A DNA stretch of 64,000 nucleotides from Intestinimonas massiliensis (ex Afouda et al. 2020) (GTDB lineage: Bacteria > Bacillota > Clostridia > Oscillospirales > Oscillospiraceae). A program made the position numbers and the translations under genes. Each line of letters starts with the position of its first letter. Positions within the stretch are counted from its first letter, which is position 1. The stretch spans positions 2,415,643 to 2,479,642 of the forward strand of contig NZ_LR131147.1 in NCBI RefSeq assembly GCF_900626285.1. Reading direction: 5' to 3'. A model generated the notes under the pieces. That model was not told the origin of the DNA. It searched no databases and saw only the letters and a program-made list of their open reading frames with translations. Positions 1-8,000 of the stretch are shown piece by piece.

Positions 1-288
1 CTGGGTGGGCTTGGTGGTAGGTTTGGCGGAGGGCTTGGTAGTGGGGGCGGCGGAGGGCTTTGAGGAGGGCTGGGATTCGGGCTCCTGGCTTTCCTCAGTC
101 ACAGGCGCGGAGGACTCGGGGACGGCAGGGGTGGTCTCGGCCACGGGTGCGGAGGACTCGGGGACGGCGCTCTCCACCACAGGGGGCGTGGTCTGGGTGT
201 CGGGGGTGTCGGTGCCGCCGCCGCAGGCGGTGAGCAGGCTCAGGGTCAGCGTTCCGGCCAGGGCCAGAGCGAGAAAACGACGATTCAT
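1..288 (-). CDS. Lipoprotein N-terminus (partial; continues beyond position 1)
   Basis: The visible 96 codons begin with a positively charged signal peptide (MNRRF, then a hydrophobic run) ending in the lipobox LLTAC, so the protein is probably lipidated on Cys and anchored outside the membrane. After the cysteine comes a long low-complexity linker rich in Pro, Thr, Ser, Glu and then Lys, including two copies of the motif PESSAPV. The functional domain lies outside the window, so no function is assigned. The start at 288 is supported by an AAGGAG box just upstream. It is read in the same direction as the kinase operon but follows that operon's terminator, so it is probably transcribed separately. 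Confidence 0.8.
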   Translation of the reverse strand, partial: MNRRFLALALAGTLTLSLLTACGGGTDTPDTQTTPPVVESAVPESSAPVAETTPAVPESSAPVTEESQEPESQPSSKPSAAPTTKPSAKPTTKPTQ

Positions 289-366
289 ATCAGATAACTC
301 CTTTTTCCTGTTTTGCGTTTCGGATTATTGGACGGTACCTGGGAGAAAAAAGTTCCCTGCAATTGC

Positions 367-401
367 GAAAAAAAGAGACCTGCCCCAAAGGAGCAGATCT
401 C
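367..401 (-). terminator. Intrinsic terminator of the histidine kinase operon
   Basis: A 9-bp stem (375-383 with 393-401, one G-U pair) is followed on the minus strand by a run of T residues (367-374), directly after the kinase stop codon. Confidence 0.8.
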
Positions 402-407
402 AATGAG

Positions 408-1883
408 TTATGGGTTCTCCTGTTCATCCCTGTCCATGGGGGCCAGAGGAAGCACCAGGGTGATCCGGGTGCCCACGCCGGGCCAGGAGGTGACCTCGAA
501 CCAGCCGCCGTGCCGGTCGGCGATCCACTTGGCGATGGACAGGCCCAGGCCGGTGCCGCCGGTCTGGCGGGCCCGGCTCTCGTCGGTGCGGTAGAAGCGG
601 TCGAAGATGTGGGGCAGGCTGTCGGCATCGATGCCCTGGCCCTCGTCTTCCACCGACAGGCGGGCCAGGCCGTCCGCCCCCTCAGCCCAGATGGTGATGC
701 GTCCCCCCTCGGGGGTGTACTTGCAGGCGTTGTCCACCAGCACCCGCAGGGCCTGCTTGATGAGCCCCAGGTCGGCCCATACCGGCACCGGCAGGGACCA
801 TCGGGCGGAAAACTTGTGCTTCTGGTCGATCATCTGGGTCTCCCGCAGTACCTCCCCCGCCACCTCGGTGAGATCAAAGGGCTCAAAGCTCACCTTCATG
901 GAGTCGTTGTCCCCCCGGGCCAGGAAGAGCAGCTGCTCCACCAGCTCCTTCATGGAATCGGCCTCCTGCCGGATGGCGTCAATGGCCTCCTGCCGGGTGG
1001 CCGGGTCATCCTTGCCCCAACGGTCCAGCAGGTTGGCGTAGCCCTGGATGACGGCGATGGGGGTGCGCAGCTCATGGCTGGCGTCGGACACGAAGCGCAT
1101 CTGGGAGCGGTAGGCGGCGTTGATCCGGTCCAGCATGGAATTGATGGCCTGGGCCAGGGTGCGCAGCTCCTTCTGGGTGCCGGTGACCGAGATCCGCCGG
1201 TCCAGGTGGGTGGCGTTGATCTCGTCCAGCTTGCCCGCCAGGGCCTGGAGCTCCTCCGGGGACATGCCCTGAGCCGCCTGGTTCAGCCGGGCTGCCGCCG
1301 CCGCCAGCTCCTGGATGGGCCGCAGGGTGCGGCGGATGGTGCCCGCGTTTTTCAGCAGGTTGAGCACCAGACTGATCAGCTGGCAGATCAGCAGCACCCG
1401 GGCGGTAAAGACGAAAATGGCCGCCGGGCGGGACAGGTCCAGCCGGATGGTGCAGCTCTCCCCCTGGCATTCTGTGATCAGGGTGTAGCTGGTGGTGCCG
1501 CCGGAGGAGAAGGTGACCAGGGGCAGCAGGTCCGCCGTTCCCGGGTCAAAGTACCGCTCTCCGCCCTCCAGCTCCGGCGGGCAGGGCAGCCAGTGGGGCA
1601 GGCGGAGTCCCTCCGCCGTCTTTGTCCCCGCCGAGACGGTATAGCTGCCCGCCTCCATCCACTCCGTGGCCTCTTGGGAGGGGACGCCCCGCTCCTCCGC
1701 CAACTGGGCCAGCCTGGCGGCCTGCCCCTCCGACCAGGCCACCAGACCCCCGCAGAACAGCAGCACCAGCAGCAGGTCCAGCATGAAATAGATGCCCAGC
1801 AGCCGGAAAAACAGCTTGCTGTTGAGCCGGGCTACAATGGAGGACTGGAACCGCCCTCCCTTCCGGCCGGATTTACGGGCCAT
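408..1883 (-). CDS. Membrane sensor histidine kinase
   Basis: This 491-aa protein has two membrane segments (about residues 24-50 and 158-182) enclosing an extracytoplasmic sensor of about 105 residues, then a HAMP-like linker, a HisKA domain with the phospho-acceptor motif SHELRTP near residue 270, and a C-terminal HATPase domain (N box NACKYTPEGG, G boxes DEGQGID and GGTGLGLS). It should autophosphorylate on His and pass phosphate to the OmpR-type regulator at 2376-3068. It is last in an operon of DUF4342 protein, regulator, flavodoxin and kinase, 16 nt after the flavodoxin gene. The signal sensed cannot be read from the sequence. Confidence 0.93.
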   Translation of the reverse strand: MARKSGRKGGRFQSSIVARLNSKLFFRLLGIYFMLDLLLVLLFCGGLVAWSEGQAARLAQLAEERGVPSQEATEWMEAGSYTVSAGTKTAEGLRLPHWLPCPPELEGGERYFDPGTADLLPLVTFSSGGTTSYTLITECQGESCTIRLDLSRPAAIFVFTARVLLICQLISLVLNLLKNAGTIRRTLRPIQELAAAAARLNQAAQGMSPEELQALAGKLDEINATHLDRRISVTGTQKELRTLAQAINSMLDRINAAYRSQMRFVSDASHELRTPIAVIQGYANLLDRWGKDDPATRQEAIDAIRQEADSMKELVEQLLFLARGDNDSMKVSFEPFDLTEVAGEVLRETQMIDQKHKFSARWSLPVPVWADLGLIKQALRVLVDNACKYTPEGGRITIWAEGADGLARLSVEDEGQGIDADSLPHIFDRFYRTDESRARQTGGTGLGLSIAKWIADRHGGWFEVTSWPGVGTRITLVLPLAPMDRDEQENP

Positions 1884-1899
1884 AGCAGACGCCCGCCTT

Positions 1900-2379
1900 T
1901 CAGCTGTCCAGCCAGTCCAGCACCGGCTCCAGCTGGTCCTGGCTCACCCAGTCGGCGCCCCGGCGGATGGCCTCCAGGGCCGAGCGGGACTGGGGGTCGT
2001 GCCTGCCGGAGAGCACTTTCTCCATGGCGGCCATCATCATTTTATTGAGGCCCTTCACCCGGGCGGGGGCGTAGCCGCCCCGCAGGTAGAACAGGGGGAT
2101 CTCCCCCAGACGGTTGTCCTCCCGCAGCTTGGACGGGTCCCCCTCCGGCGCCAGACCCACGGCGCAGATCCCCGCCACCTTCAGGCGGGATGCGGCCTTC
2201 TTCAGGCCCATGATCTTGCCTGCCCGCAGCCAGCCCAGGTAGAGCACCCGGGTGCTGCCCGGCAGACCTGCCGCCTCCTCCAGCCGGTAGAGGGGCAAGC
2301 CGGTCTGGTGGTGGAGCAGGGTGGCGTACTGGGCGGTGAAGCCGGTGGCGCTGGTGTAGACGATGGCGGATGCGCTCAT
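1900..2379 (-). CDS. Flavodoxin-like protein within a two-component operon
   Basis: The 159-aa protein starts with a beta strand and phosphate-binding-like loop (YTSATGFTAQYA), the position and character of the FMN phosphate loop of flavodoxin-domain proteins. It also has a hydrophobic second strand (VLYLGWLRAG) and a Lys/Arg-rich C-terminal half. The start at 2379 is chosen because its ATG overlaps the stop of the preceding regulator gene (ATGA), indicating translational coupling; an upstream extension would only read the regulator gene out of frame. Its place between regulator and kinase suggests a redox or protoporphyrinogen-oxidase-like role, but the exact reaction is unknown. Confidence 0.75.
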   Translation of the reverse strand: MSASAIVYTSATGFTAQYATLLHHQTGLPLYRLEEAAGLPGSTRVLYLGWLRAGKIMGLKKAASRLKVAGICAVGLAPEGDPSKLREDNRLGEIPLFYLRGGYAPARVKGLNKMMMAAMEKVLSGRHDPQSRSALEAIRRGADWVSQDQLEPVLDWLDS

Positions 2380-3068
2380 GGATGCTCCTCCTCCCGGATG
2401 GTATAGCCCACACCCCGGACGGTGTGGATCAGTTTGATGCCGAACTGTTCGTCCAGCTTGGAGCGGAGGAAGCGGATGTATACGTCCACCGCGTTGGTCT
2501 CCCCGGCAAAGTCGAAGCCCCACACCTGGTCCAGCAGGGCCTCCCGGGTGAGCACCTTCTCCTTGTGCTCCAGCAGGCAGCGCAGCAGATCAAACTCCCG
2601 GCGGGTGAGGGCCACCTGCTGGCCGTTCACCGCCACCTCATGCCGCTCGGTGTCCATGGTCAGGGGTCCGGCGGTGAGCAGGGGAGCGCTTTCCTCCGGG
2701 CGGGCGGGCCGCTTGCGCAGGGCCGCCCGGATGCGGGCCAGCAGCTCCTCGATGGCAAAGGGCTTGGTGACATAGTCGTCCGCCCCCATGTCCAGACCGG
2801 ACACCTTGTCCACCACCGTGTCCCGGGCGGTGAGCATGATGACGGGCACCTGGCTCTCCCGCCGCAGACGCCGCAGCACCTCCATCCCAGACAGGGCGGG
2901 GAGCATGATGTCCAGCAGCACCAGGTCGAAACCGCCGCTGAGGGCCCGGTCCAGTCCCGTCCGGCCGTCAAAGGCCTTTTCCACCGTGTAGCCCTCGTAC
3001 TGGAGCTCCAGCTCCACCATCCGGGCCAGCTTTTCCTCGTCCTCTACCAGCAGGATCCGCTCCCCCAT
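2376..3068 (-). CDS. OmpR/PhoB-family response regulator
   Basis: A receiver domain (about residues 1-115) carries the acidic pair EDEE, the phospho-acceptor Asp in LVLLDIMLP, the conserved Thr in MLTARD and Lys in VTKPF. A winged-helix DNA-binding domain follows (about 135-228, with VALTRREFDLL and HTVRGVGY). The 230-aa start at 3068 has a GAGGTG box 7 nt upstream; the alternative ATG at 3083 overlaps the stop of the preceding gene and would add five residues (MRCCS). It is the likely partner of the kinase at 408-1883 and may control its own operon through direct repeats at 3725-3746. Confidence 0.93.
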   Translation of the reverse strand: MGERILLVEDEEKLARMVELELQYEGYTVEKAFDGRTGLDRALSGGFDLVLLDIMLPALSGMEVLRRLRRESQVPVIMLTARDTVVDKVSGLDMGADDYVTKPFAIEELLARIRAALRKRPARPEESAPLLTAGPLTMDTERHEVAVNGQQVALTRREFDLLRCLLEHKEKVLTREALLDQVWGFDFAGETNAVDVYIRFLRSKLDEQFGIKLIHTVRGVGYTIREEEHP

Positions 3069-3079
3069 GGAGCAGCACC

Positions 3080-3655
3080 TCATTTCTTGTCGTGATGATT
3101 TTCGTGAAAATAGCGCTGGGCCTCGTCCTTCATCTTCTCCACCGTATCGCCTACGGTACGGGCGGCCCGGTTGACCGTCTCCCCGGCAGGGCTGTCGTCA
3201 AAATCCGGCCCGGTCAGCCGGTACCGGCAGCCCAGCAGCAGCCCCAGCACCAGCAGCGGCAGGCAGATCCAGAAGGCCAGGATCAGCAGCAGGATGGAGA
3301 TGAGCAGCGGGATGCTCACCATCAGCTCCTCCCGGCGCCACACCTCCAGGCTGTCCTGCAGCCCCCGGCGGAGCAGATCCTGAATCATATGCCAGAATCC
3401 GCCCTTCTGCTCATCGCCCGGCTCCGGCTCCGCCGCCGGTTCCGGATAGGAGGCCGAGGGGCCGCTCTCTCCGCCGGTTCGGGTGGAGTAGTGGGCGCTG
3501 TGTCCGGCGCCGGCATGGATTCTGCCCCGCTTTTCCAGCAGGATGAGGGCGTCCAGCACGCTGCCCCCCGCCTCCTCCAGGACAGCCTTGGCCTCCTCAT
3601 AGGAGATGTCGGCCTTTTCCCGCAGGCGCTCCACCTGCTCCAATGTAATATCCAT
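3080..3655 (-). CDS. DUF4342 protein: UBA-like N-terminus plus membrane helix
   Basis: The 191-aa protein begins with a UBA-like helical domain (about residues 1-45; VERLREKADISYEEAKAVLE), as in EF-Ts and DUF4342 proteins. A flexible Ser/Pro/Glu linker follows, then a strongly hydrophobic segment (about 113-145) and a charged C-terminal tail. It is the first gene of the regulator/flavodoxin/kinase operon and overlaps the alternative regulator start by ATGA. Families of this shape are often linked to envelope-stress two-component systems, so a membrane accessory role is plausible but inferred. Confidence 0.75.
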   Translation of the reverse strand: MDITLEQVERLREKADISYEEAKAVLEEAGGSVLDALILLEKRGRIHAGAGHSAHYSTRTGGESGPSASYPEPAAEPEPGDEQKGGFWHMIQDLLRRGLQDSLEVWRREELMVSIPLLISILLLILAFWICLPLLVLGLLLGCRYRLTGPDFDDSPAGETVNRAARTVGDTVEKMKDEAQRYFHENHHDKK

Positions 3656-3685
3656 AACAACACGCCCCTTCCGCGGTATGGTACC

Positions 3686-3746
3686 AGTATACCCGCTCCC
3701 CGCTGAAGATGGTATTTAGGAACTGTTAAAATCCCATTAAATTGCC
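3686..3746 (-). promoter_or_regulatory. Promoter region of the two-component operon with direct repeats
   Basis: On the minus strand a TATACT -10 (3686-3691) lacks a good -35. About 35-55 bp upstream lie two 11-bp imperfect direct repeats (around 3725-3746; GTTAAAATCCC and ATTAAATTGCC on the plus strand), the spacing expected of an OmpR/PhoB-type activator. Autoregulation by the encoded regulator is an inference. Confidence 0.4.
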
Positions 3747-3798
3747 TTTCAGGCTGGTTTCATTATACTATGGGGGAAAATGGGGTGCAAGTGCCCGC

Positions 3799-3827
3799 TT
3801 TACCCGCAGAGCGATCCATGGTATAAT
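3799..3827 (+). promoter_or_regulatory. Promoter of the exported deacetylase-like gene
   Basis: TTTACC (3799-3804), a 17-nt spacer and a perfect TATAAT (3822-3827). The -10 with its flank (ATGGTATAAT) is repeated at 3980-3989 on the far side of the hairpin-rich insert. The insert therefore now forms the 5' leader of the transcript. Confidence 0.55.
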
Positions 3828-3989
3828 ATCACCAGTTGCCGCACAATGTGCGGCAGGATCCCATGGATCCAGGTGTTTTGTGAACAAAACGCCTGCTGTT
3901 GATGTTACACCATAGCTGAAATCGGCGGGGCCGATTTTACGCCGCTTTGCGGCGCGCAAGTCCATAGGGACTTGCGGCTATGGTATAAT
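3818..3989. mobile_element. Hairpin-rich non-coding insert in the 5' UTR, flanked by 10-bp direct repeats
   Basis: The 10-mer ATGGTATAAT occurs at 3818-3827 and 3980-3989, and the 152 bp between them are almost entirely small inverted repeats. These include GCCGCAC/GTGCGGC, GGATCC/GGATCC, a GTTTTGT/ACAAAAC hairpin, AAATCGGC/GCCGATTT, CGCCGC/GCGGCG and CAAGTCC/GGACTTG. No open frame is present. It resembles a small non-autonomous element that inserted between core promoter and ribosome binding site. Similarity to the two elements in the ridA and FAD-gene 3' UTRs is in architecture and one hairpin only. Confidence 0.55.
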
Positions 3990-4018
3990 CAAGCATCCAA
4001 AGGAAAGGAGACGGCCAG

Positions 4019-5209
4019 ATGGCACGGTGGAAGCGGATGATGGCCTGCCTGTGCGCGGCGGTACTGGCGGTGACCCTGCTGGCGGGCACCCAGGCCATGG
4101 CGGACAGCGTGGAGATCTACCTGATGGCGGAGAACGACCAGATGCTGGATCTGCCGCTGGAGGCCATGCCTGTGTGGATCGGCGGGGCCATCTATGTGCC
4201 CTACCATGCCTTCGACTGGACCTATACCGGGGTGAACCTGGGGGTATCCTATGGCCAGGACCGTACCGGAACGGAATATAAATTTACCTTATACAGCTTG
4301 AGCGGTACGCTGGTATTCGACATCAATGCCGGCACCTGCGTGGAGCAGTCCAGCGGGGAGGACATGGATATGAAGGCTGTGCTCCGCAACGGCCGGGTGT
4401 TCGTCCCCCTGGCGGGGGTGTGCCGCTATTTCGGGCTGAATTACAGCTATACTCCCACCAACTACGGCACTCTGATCCGCATTACCAACGGACAGGAGTG
4501 GCTGAGTACCTCCCAGTTCGTGGATTCGGCGGCCAACCCCATGCGTATCCGGTACAACGAGTACCTGAAGGCCATGGGCACCAGCTCCAGCCCCAAGCCC
4601 ACCACTTCCTCCGGCGGGGGCGGGAGCACCGCCGCGCCTTCCGCTACCCCCAGCCCGGACGAGACCGACCAGCGGCAGCTGACGGTGGCCCTGGCCTTCC
4701 AGTGCACCGGCACCGGAGCGGAGGAATTGCTGGATCTTCTGGATGGGGCGGGAGTGAAGGCCCTGCTCTTTTTCCGGCCGGAGACGCTGGCCGACAACGA
4801 GGCGGCTATCCGCCGGGCGGTAGGCTCGGGCCATACCGTGGGCCTGAGCGTGCCCGCCGGAGACAGGGAGAAGGCTCTGGCTGCCCTGGAGGAGGGCAGC
4901 CGGTGGCTGGAGGACACCCTCTGTCTGCGCACCCACCTGGCTCTGCTGGAGGAGCCGGAGAAAAACGTGACCCGGGCGGCGGAGGAGGCGGGCTGGGCCT
5001 GCTGGTCCGGCGATCTGGACGCTCGGGATGACGGCCGCAGCCGGAGCGTGCAGCGCTCCGCCCTGCTCAGCGCCCTGGAGGACCAGCGGGGCACCGTCCG
5101 GGTGCTGCTGGATGACAGCGCCAATATCGTGGGTATGCTGGAGCAGGCCCTGACCCGCATGAAGCAGGAGAGCTACCGCTTCCGCCTGCTGGTGGAGACT
5201 GATTTTTAA
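4019..5209 (+). CDS. Exported protein: copper-amine-oxidase-type N domain plus degenerate polysaccharide-deacetylase-like domain
   Basis: The 396-aa protein has a signal peptide (residues 1-28, cleavage near AMA-DS), then a stalk domain resembling the copper amine oxidase N-terminal repeat (about 30-175; repeated segments such as VWIGGAIYVPYHAF and LRNGRVFVPLAGV). A Ser/Gly/Pro linker (190-215) follows, then a C-terminal NodB-like fold (about 222-394; LTVALAFQCTGTGAEELLDLL, GVKALLFFRPETL). The metal-binding Asp-Asp and His-x-x-x-His motifs of active deacetylases are not seen, so it may bind rather than cleave wall polysaccharide. An AAAGGAAAGGAG box precedes ATG 4019. The class V aminotransferase-like gene follows after 12 nt. 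Confidence 0.65.
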   Translation: MARWKRMMACLCAAVLAVTLLAGTQAMADSVEIYLMAENDQMLDLPLEAMPVWIGGAIYVPYHAFDWTYTGVNLGVSYGQDRTGTEYKFTLYSLSGTLVFDINAGTCVEQSSGEDMDMKAVLRNGRVFVPLAGVCRYFGLNYSYTPTNYGTLIRITNGQEWLSTSQFVDSAANPMRIRYNEYLKAMGTSSSPKPTTSSGGGGSTAAPSATPSPDETDQRQLTVALAFQCTGTGAEELLDLLDGAGVKALLFFRPETLADNEAAIRRAVGSGHTVGLSVPAGDREKALAALEEGSRWLEDTLCLRTHLALLEEPEKNVTRAAEEAGWACWSGDLDARDDGRSRSVQRSALLSALEDQRGTVRVLLDDSANIVGMLEQALTRMKQESYRFRLLVETDF

Positions 5210-5221
5210 ACGGGGGAAGCC

Positions 5222-6259
5222 ATGAGCACCGTTTATCTGGACAACTGTACCGCCGCCTTTCCCAAGGCGCCGGGGGTGGGGGAGGCCATGGCCCGGGCGG
5301 TCCTGCGGCCCGGGCGGTCGGAGGACCGCCCGGAGACAGTGGGGGAGAGGCTGCTGGCCCTGGCCCACGCCCCGGCGGGGAGCGCCCTCCGGTTCACACC
5401 CGGCCCGGACTGGGGGTTGGAGCGGCTGCTCTCCGCTCTGCTCAAGCCGGGAGACAAGGTGCTTACCTCTCCCATGGAGCGGGGAAGCGTGTACCGCACC
5501 CTGGAGCGGCTGGGGGCGGCGGCGGAGCTGCTGCCCTGCACCGGGCGGGGTGAGTTGGTCCTGGACGGCCTGGAAGGAAAAATGACCGCCGATGTGAAGG
5601 CGGTGGTGCTCACCCACGCCTCCCACGTCTCAGGCGCGCTGTTCCCCATGGGCCAGGTGGGGGCACTGTGCCGGGCGAAGGGGATCTTTTTCCTGGTGGA
5701 TGGAGCCCAGACCCTGGGGGTGCTGCCGGTGGATATGGACGCCTGGAACATCGACGGGCTGAGCTTCCCCGGCTATACCGGCCTGCTGGGGCCGGAGGGA
5801 GTGGGCGGCCTGGCCCTGTCCCACCGCCTGGCGGAGCTGCTGCCCCCCTTCCCGGACGATCCGGCCAACCTGCCCGGCATTGCCGGCCTGGGGGCCGCCC
5901 TGGACTATCTGGAGGAAGAGAGTCAAGGCCTGCGGGAGCGGCTGGGAAAGCTGTCCCGCCACCTGTGGGCCCGGATGAAGGAACTGGATGGCGAGGGCCT
6001 GCGGGTGCTGGGGAGGGACGATCCCCACGGCCGGGCGGGGCTGGTGTCGGTGGAATTCACCGCCCGGCCCAACGGGGAGATGGCCCGGGTGCTGGCAGAG
6101 CGGTACGGCATCCGGTGCGCCTGGGGGATACTGGGCGCTCCGCTGGCCTGCCGCACGCTGGGCTGCGGGCCTCAGGGCGTGGTGCGGTTTTCCGTCAGCC
6201 CCTTTACCACATTTGGAGAGATCGATTGTTTGGAAGGGGCGGTAGAGCAGCTGCTCTGA
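5222..6259 (+). CDS. Class V aminotransferase/cysteine-desulfurase-like protein lacking the PLP lysine (probable pseudoenzyme)
   Basis: The 345-aa fold matches the cysteine desulfurase family: N-terminal YLDNCTAAFPK, THASHVSG, the PLP-nitrogen Asp and Gln in VDGAQTLGV, and a C-terminal APL-x-x-RTLG block. At the Schiff-base site, where family members have GHKGLLGPQG, this protein reads GYTGLLGPEG, so His and Lys are Tyr and Thr. At the usual catalytic loop HCAPLAH it reads LGAPLAC, so the Cys is Gly. It should not form the internal aldimine, unless a sequencing error is involved. It is probably co-transcribed with the exported gene upstream (12-nt gap). Confidence 0.8.
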   Translation: MSTVYLDNCTAAFPKAPGVGEAMARAVLRPGRSEDRPETVGERLLALAHAPAGSALRFTPGPDWGLERLLSALLKPGDKVLTSPMERGSVYRTLERLGAAAELLPCTGRGELVLDGLEGKMTADVKAVVLTHASHVSGALFPMGQVGALCRAKGIFFLVDGAQTLGVLPVDMDAWNIDGLSFPGYTGLLGPEGVGGLALSHRLAELLPPFPDDPANLPGIAGLGAALDYLEEESQGLRERLGKLSRHLWARMKELDGEGLRVLGRDDPHGRAGLVSVEFTARPNGEMARVLAERYGIRCAWGILGAPLACRTLGCGPQGVVRFSVSPFTTFGEIDCLEGAVEQLL

Positions 6260-6350
6260 GCCTCCGCAACCGATAGTTGCCCCTGCGAAAAGCAGAGTGG
6301 GTGGCACTTTTTTCCCAAAACGGATAAACTGGCTCCAGGAGGGATGCCCA

Positions 6351-6881
6351 ATGAATATTGAGATCGCCGACCGGCTGGTGGCCCTGCGGCGGGAGCATGG
6401 CTACTCCCAGGAGGAGCTGGCCGCCCGGCTGGGGGTGAGCCGCCAGGCTGTCAGCAAGTGGGAGCGGGCGGAGTCCTCCCCGGACACCGACAACCTGATC
6501 ACGCTGGCCCGGCTGTACGGCACCTCTCTGGACGAACTGCTCCTTCAGGACACCCGCCCGGGTGAGACGGAGGAGGACCGGGAGACCCGGGAGGTCTTTG
6601 AGGCGGCCCAGGCCTGGGAGGACGCCGAGGCGCGGCTGGAGAAGCAGCGGAAAAAGAAGTGGAAAGCCCGGAAGGAGAAGCTGCTGTGGCTGCTGACCCT
6701 GGTGATGATGGTAGGGCTCCCCATTGTTACTCACCTGATAGGGCTGGACGCGGCTTATCCTGTGGTGATCACAGTGGTCTATCTCATCACCGGATTTTTG
6801 CTGGACAACTGGCATCCGGGCTGGATGCTCTACCTTACCATTCCCCTCTACTACATGATAGTGGCACGGCTGGGAGGATAA
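6351..6881 (+). CDS. XRE-family helix-turn-helix regulator with membrane tail
   Basis: Residues 5-60 form a classic Cro/CI-type HTH (LVALRREHGYSQEELAARLG, VSRQAVSKWE). A charged coiled segment rich in Glu, Arg and Lys follows (70-105), then two hydrophobic helices (about 108-130 and 135-170). Such membrane-tethered XRE proteins are common in Clostridia. The start at 6351 is preferred because it begins exactly at the HTH domain and has an AGGAGGG box upstream; the in-frame ATG at 6297 lacks one. Its targets are unknown. It ends at a bidirectional terminator shared with arcC. Confidence 0.85.
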   Translation: MNIEIADRLVALRREHGYSQEELAARLGVSRQAVSKWERAESSPDTDNLITLARLYGTSLDELLLQDTRPGETEEDRETREVFEAAQAWEDAEARLEKQRKKKWKARKEKLLWLLTLVMMVGLPIVTHLIGLDAAYPVVITVVYLITGFLLDNWHPGWMLYLTIPLYYMIVARLGG

Positions 6882-6914
6882 AAAAAGGATCTGCCGAAGG
6901 CAGATCCTTTTTTT
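6881..6914. terminator. Bidirectional terminator between the XRE gene and arcC
   Basis: Perfect 9-bp stem (6887-6895 with 6899-6907), loop GAA, with an A run on the left and a T run on the right, so it can end transcripts from both converging genes. Confidence 0.9.
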
Positions 6915-6920
6915 ATCTGA

Positions 6921-7862
6921 TTACAGGTGGATGGCGGTACCGGTCTTGCCGGCCACGCCGTCCTTGGCCTTCTCCAGCAGGGTGATGAGGGCGGAGCGGC
7001 CGGGGGCGCTCTCGGCGAACTCCACAGCGGCCTGCACCTTGGGCAGCATGGAGCCGGGGGCAAAGTGGCCCTCCGCCATGTACTTGCGGGCCTGGTCGGG
7101 GGTCAGCTCGTCCAGCCACTGCTCGTTGGGCTTGCCGAAGTTGATGGCCACCTTCTCCACGGCGGTGAGGATGATGAGGGTGTCGGCGTTGACCTGCTTG
7201 GCCAGCACGCAGGAGGCGAAATCCTTGTCGATGACAGCGGCCGCGCCCTTCAGATGGTGGCCCTCGGTCTTGTACACCGGGATGCCGCCGCCGCCGCAGG
7301 CCACCACCACCAGACCGGCCTGCACCATGTCCCGGATGGACTCGATCTCAATGATGGACTGGGGCTTGGGAGAGGCGACCACACGGCGGTAGCCCCGGCC
7401 GGCGTCCTCGATGACGTTGTAGTCACGCTCGGCCACCAGCTTGTCGGCCTCCTCCTTGGTCATAAAGGCACCGATGGGCTTGGTGGGGTGCTCAAAGGCG
7501 GGATCGGCGGGGTCAACCTCCACCTGGGTGAGCACGGTGGCCACACCCTTGTTGATGCCCCGGTCCAGCAGCTCCTCCCGCAGACCGTTCTGCAGGTCGT
7601 AGCCGATGTAGCCCTGGCTCATGGCCACGCAGACGGACAGGGGGCAGGGAATGTACTTCTCCGGATCGGAGCGGGTCAGTTCGGTCATGGCGTTCTGGAT
7701 CATGCCCACCTGGGGGCCGTTGCCGTGGGCGATGATGACCTCGTGCCCCTCCTCGATCAGGTCGGCGATGGCCTTGGCGGTCTGCTTCACGGCGATCATC
7801 TGCTCGGGCAGGTTGCTGCCCAGCGCGTTGCCGCCCAGTGCGATTACGATGCGCTTGCCCAT
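6921..7862 (-). CDS. arcC: Carbamate kinase
   Basis: This 313-aa amino-acid-kinase-fold protein catalyses carbamoyl phosphate + ADP to carbamate + ATP. Family signatures are ALGGNALGSN at the N-terminus, HGNGPQVGMIQ (about residue 50), the glycine-rich CGGGGIPV (about 210) and a C-terminal FAPGSMLPKV. The start at 7862 (MGKRIVIALGG) has a GAGGTG box; an upstream in-frame extension has none. It is last in the dpaL-ygeY-ygeW-arcC operon. It probably captures carbamoyl phosphate released by YgeW during purine breakdown as ATP, a substrate-level phosphorylation step. In E. coli the equivalent cluster carries yqeA. Confidence 0.95.
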   Translation of the reverse strand: MGKRIVIALGGNALGSNLPEQMIAVKQTAKAIADLIEEGHEVIIAHGNGPQVGMIQNAMTELTRSDPEKYIPCPLSVCVAMSQGYIGYDLQNGLREELLDRGINKGVATVLTQVEVDPADPAFEHPTKPIGAFMTKEEADKLVAERDYNVIEDAGRGYRRVVASPKPQSIIEIESIRDMVQAGLVVVACGGGGIPVYKTEGHHLKGAAAVIDKDFASCVLAKQVNADTLIILTAVEKVAINFGKPNEQWLDELTPDQARKYMAEGHFAPGSMLPKVQAAVEFAESAPGRSALITLLEKAKDGVAGKTGTAIHL

Positions 7863-7900
7863 ATGAAAAACACCTCGGTCGATCTTATTCGAAATAGTGC

Positions 7901-7946
7901 GGCCCGTCCGCACGAAGTCAGGCAGGTGGACCTATGCGGACGGGCC
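7901..7946 (-). promoter_or_regulatory. Long hairpin between ygeW and arcC
   Basis: Perfect 12-bp inverted repeat (7901-7912 with 7935-7946) with a 22-nt loop in the 138-nt ygeW-arcC gap. No T run follows on the minus strand, so it is more likely an mRNA processing or stability element than a terminator. Confidence 0.55.
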
Positions 7947-8000
7947 ATTGGAATGAAGGGAAAAGAAATGGAAGTCTATCTGTTCAAAAGCAATGAGTGA

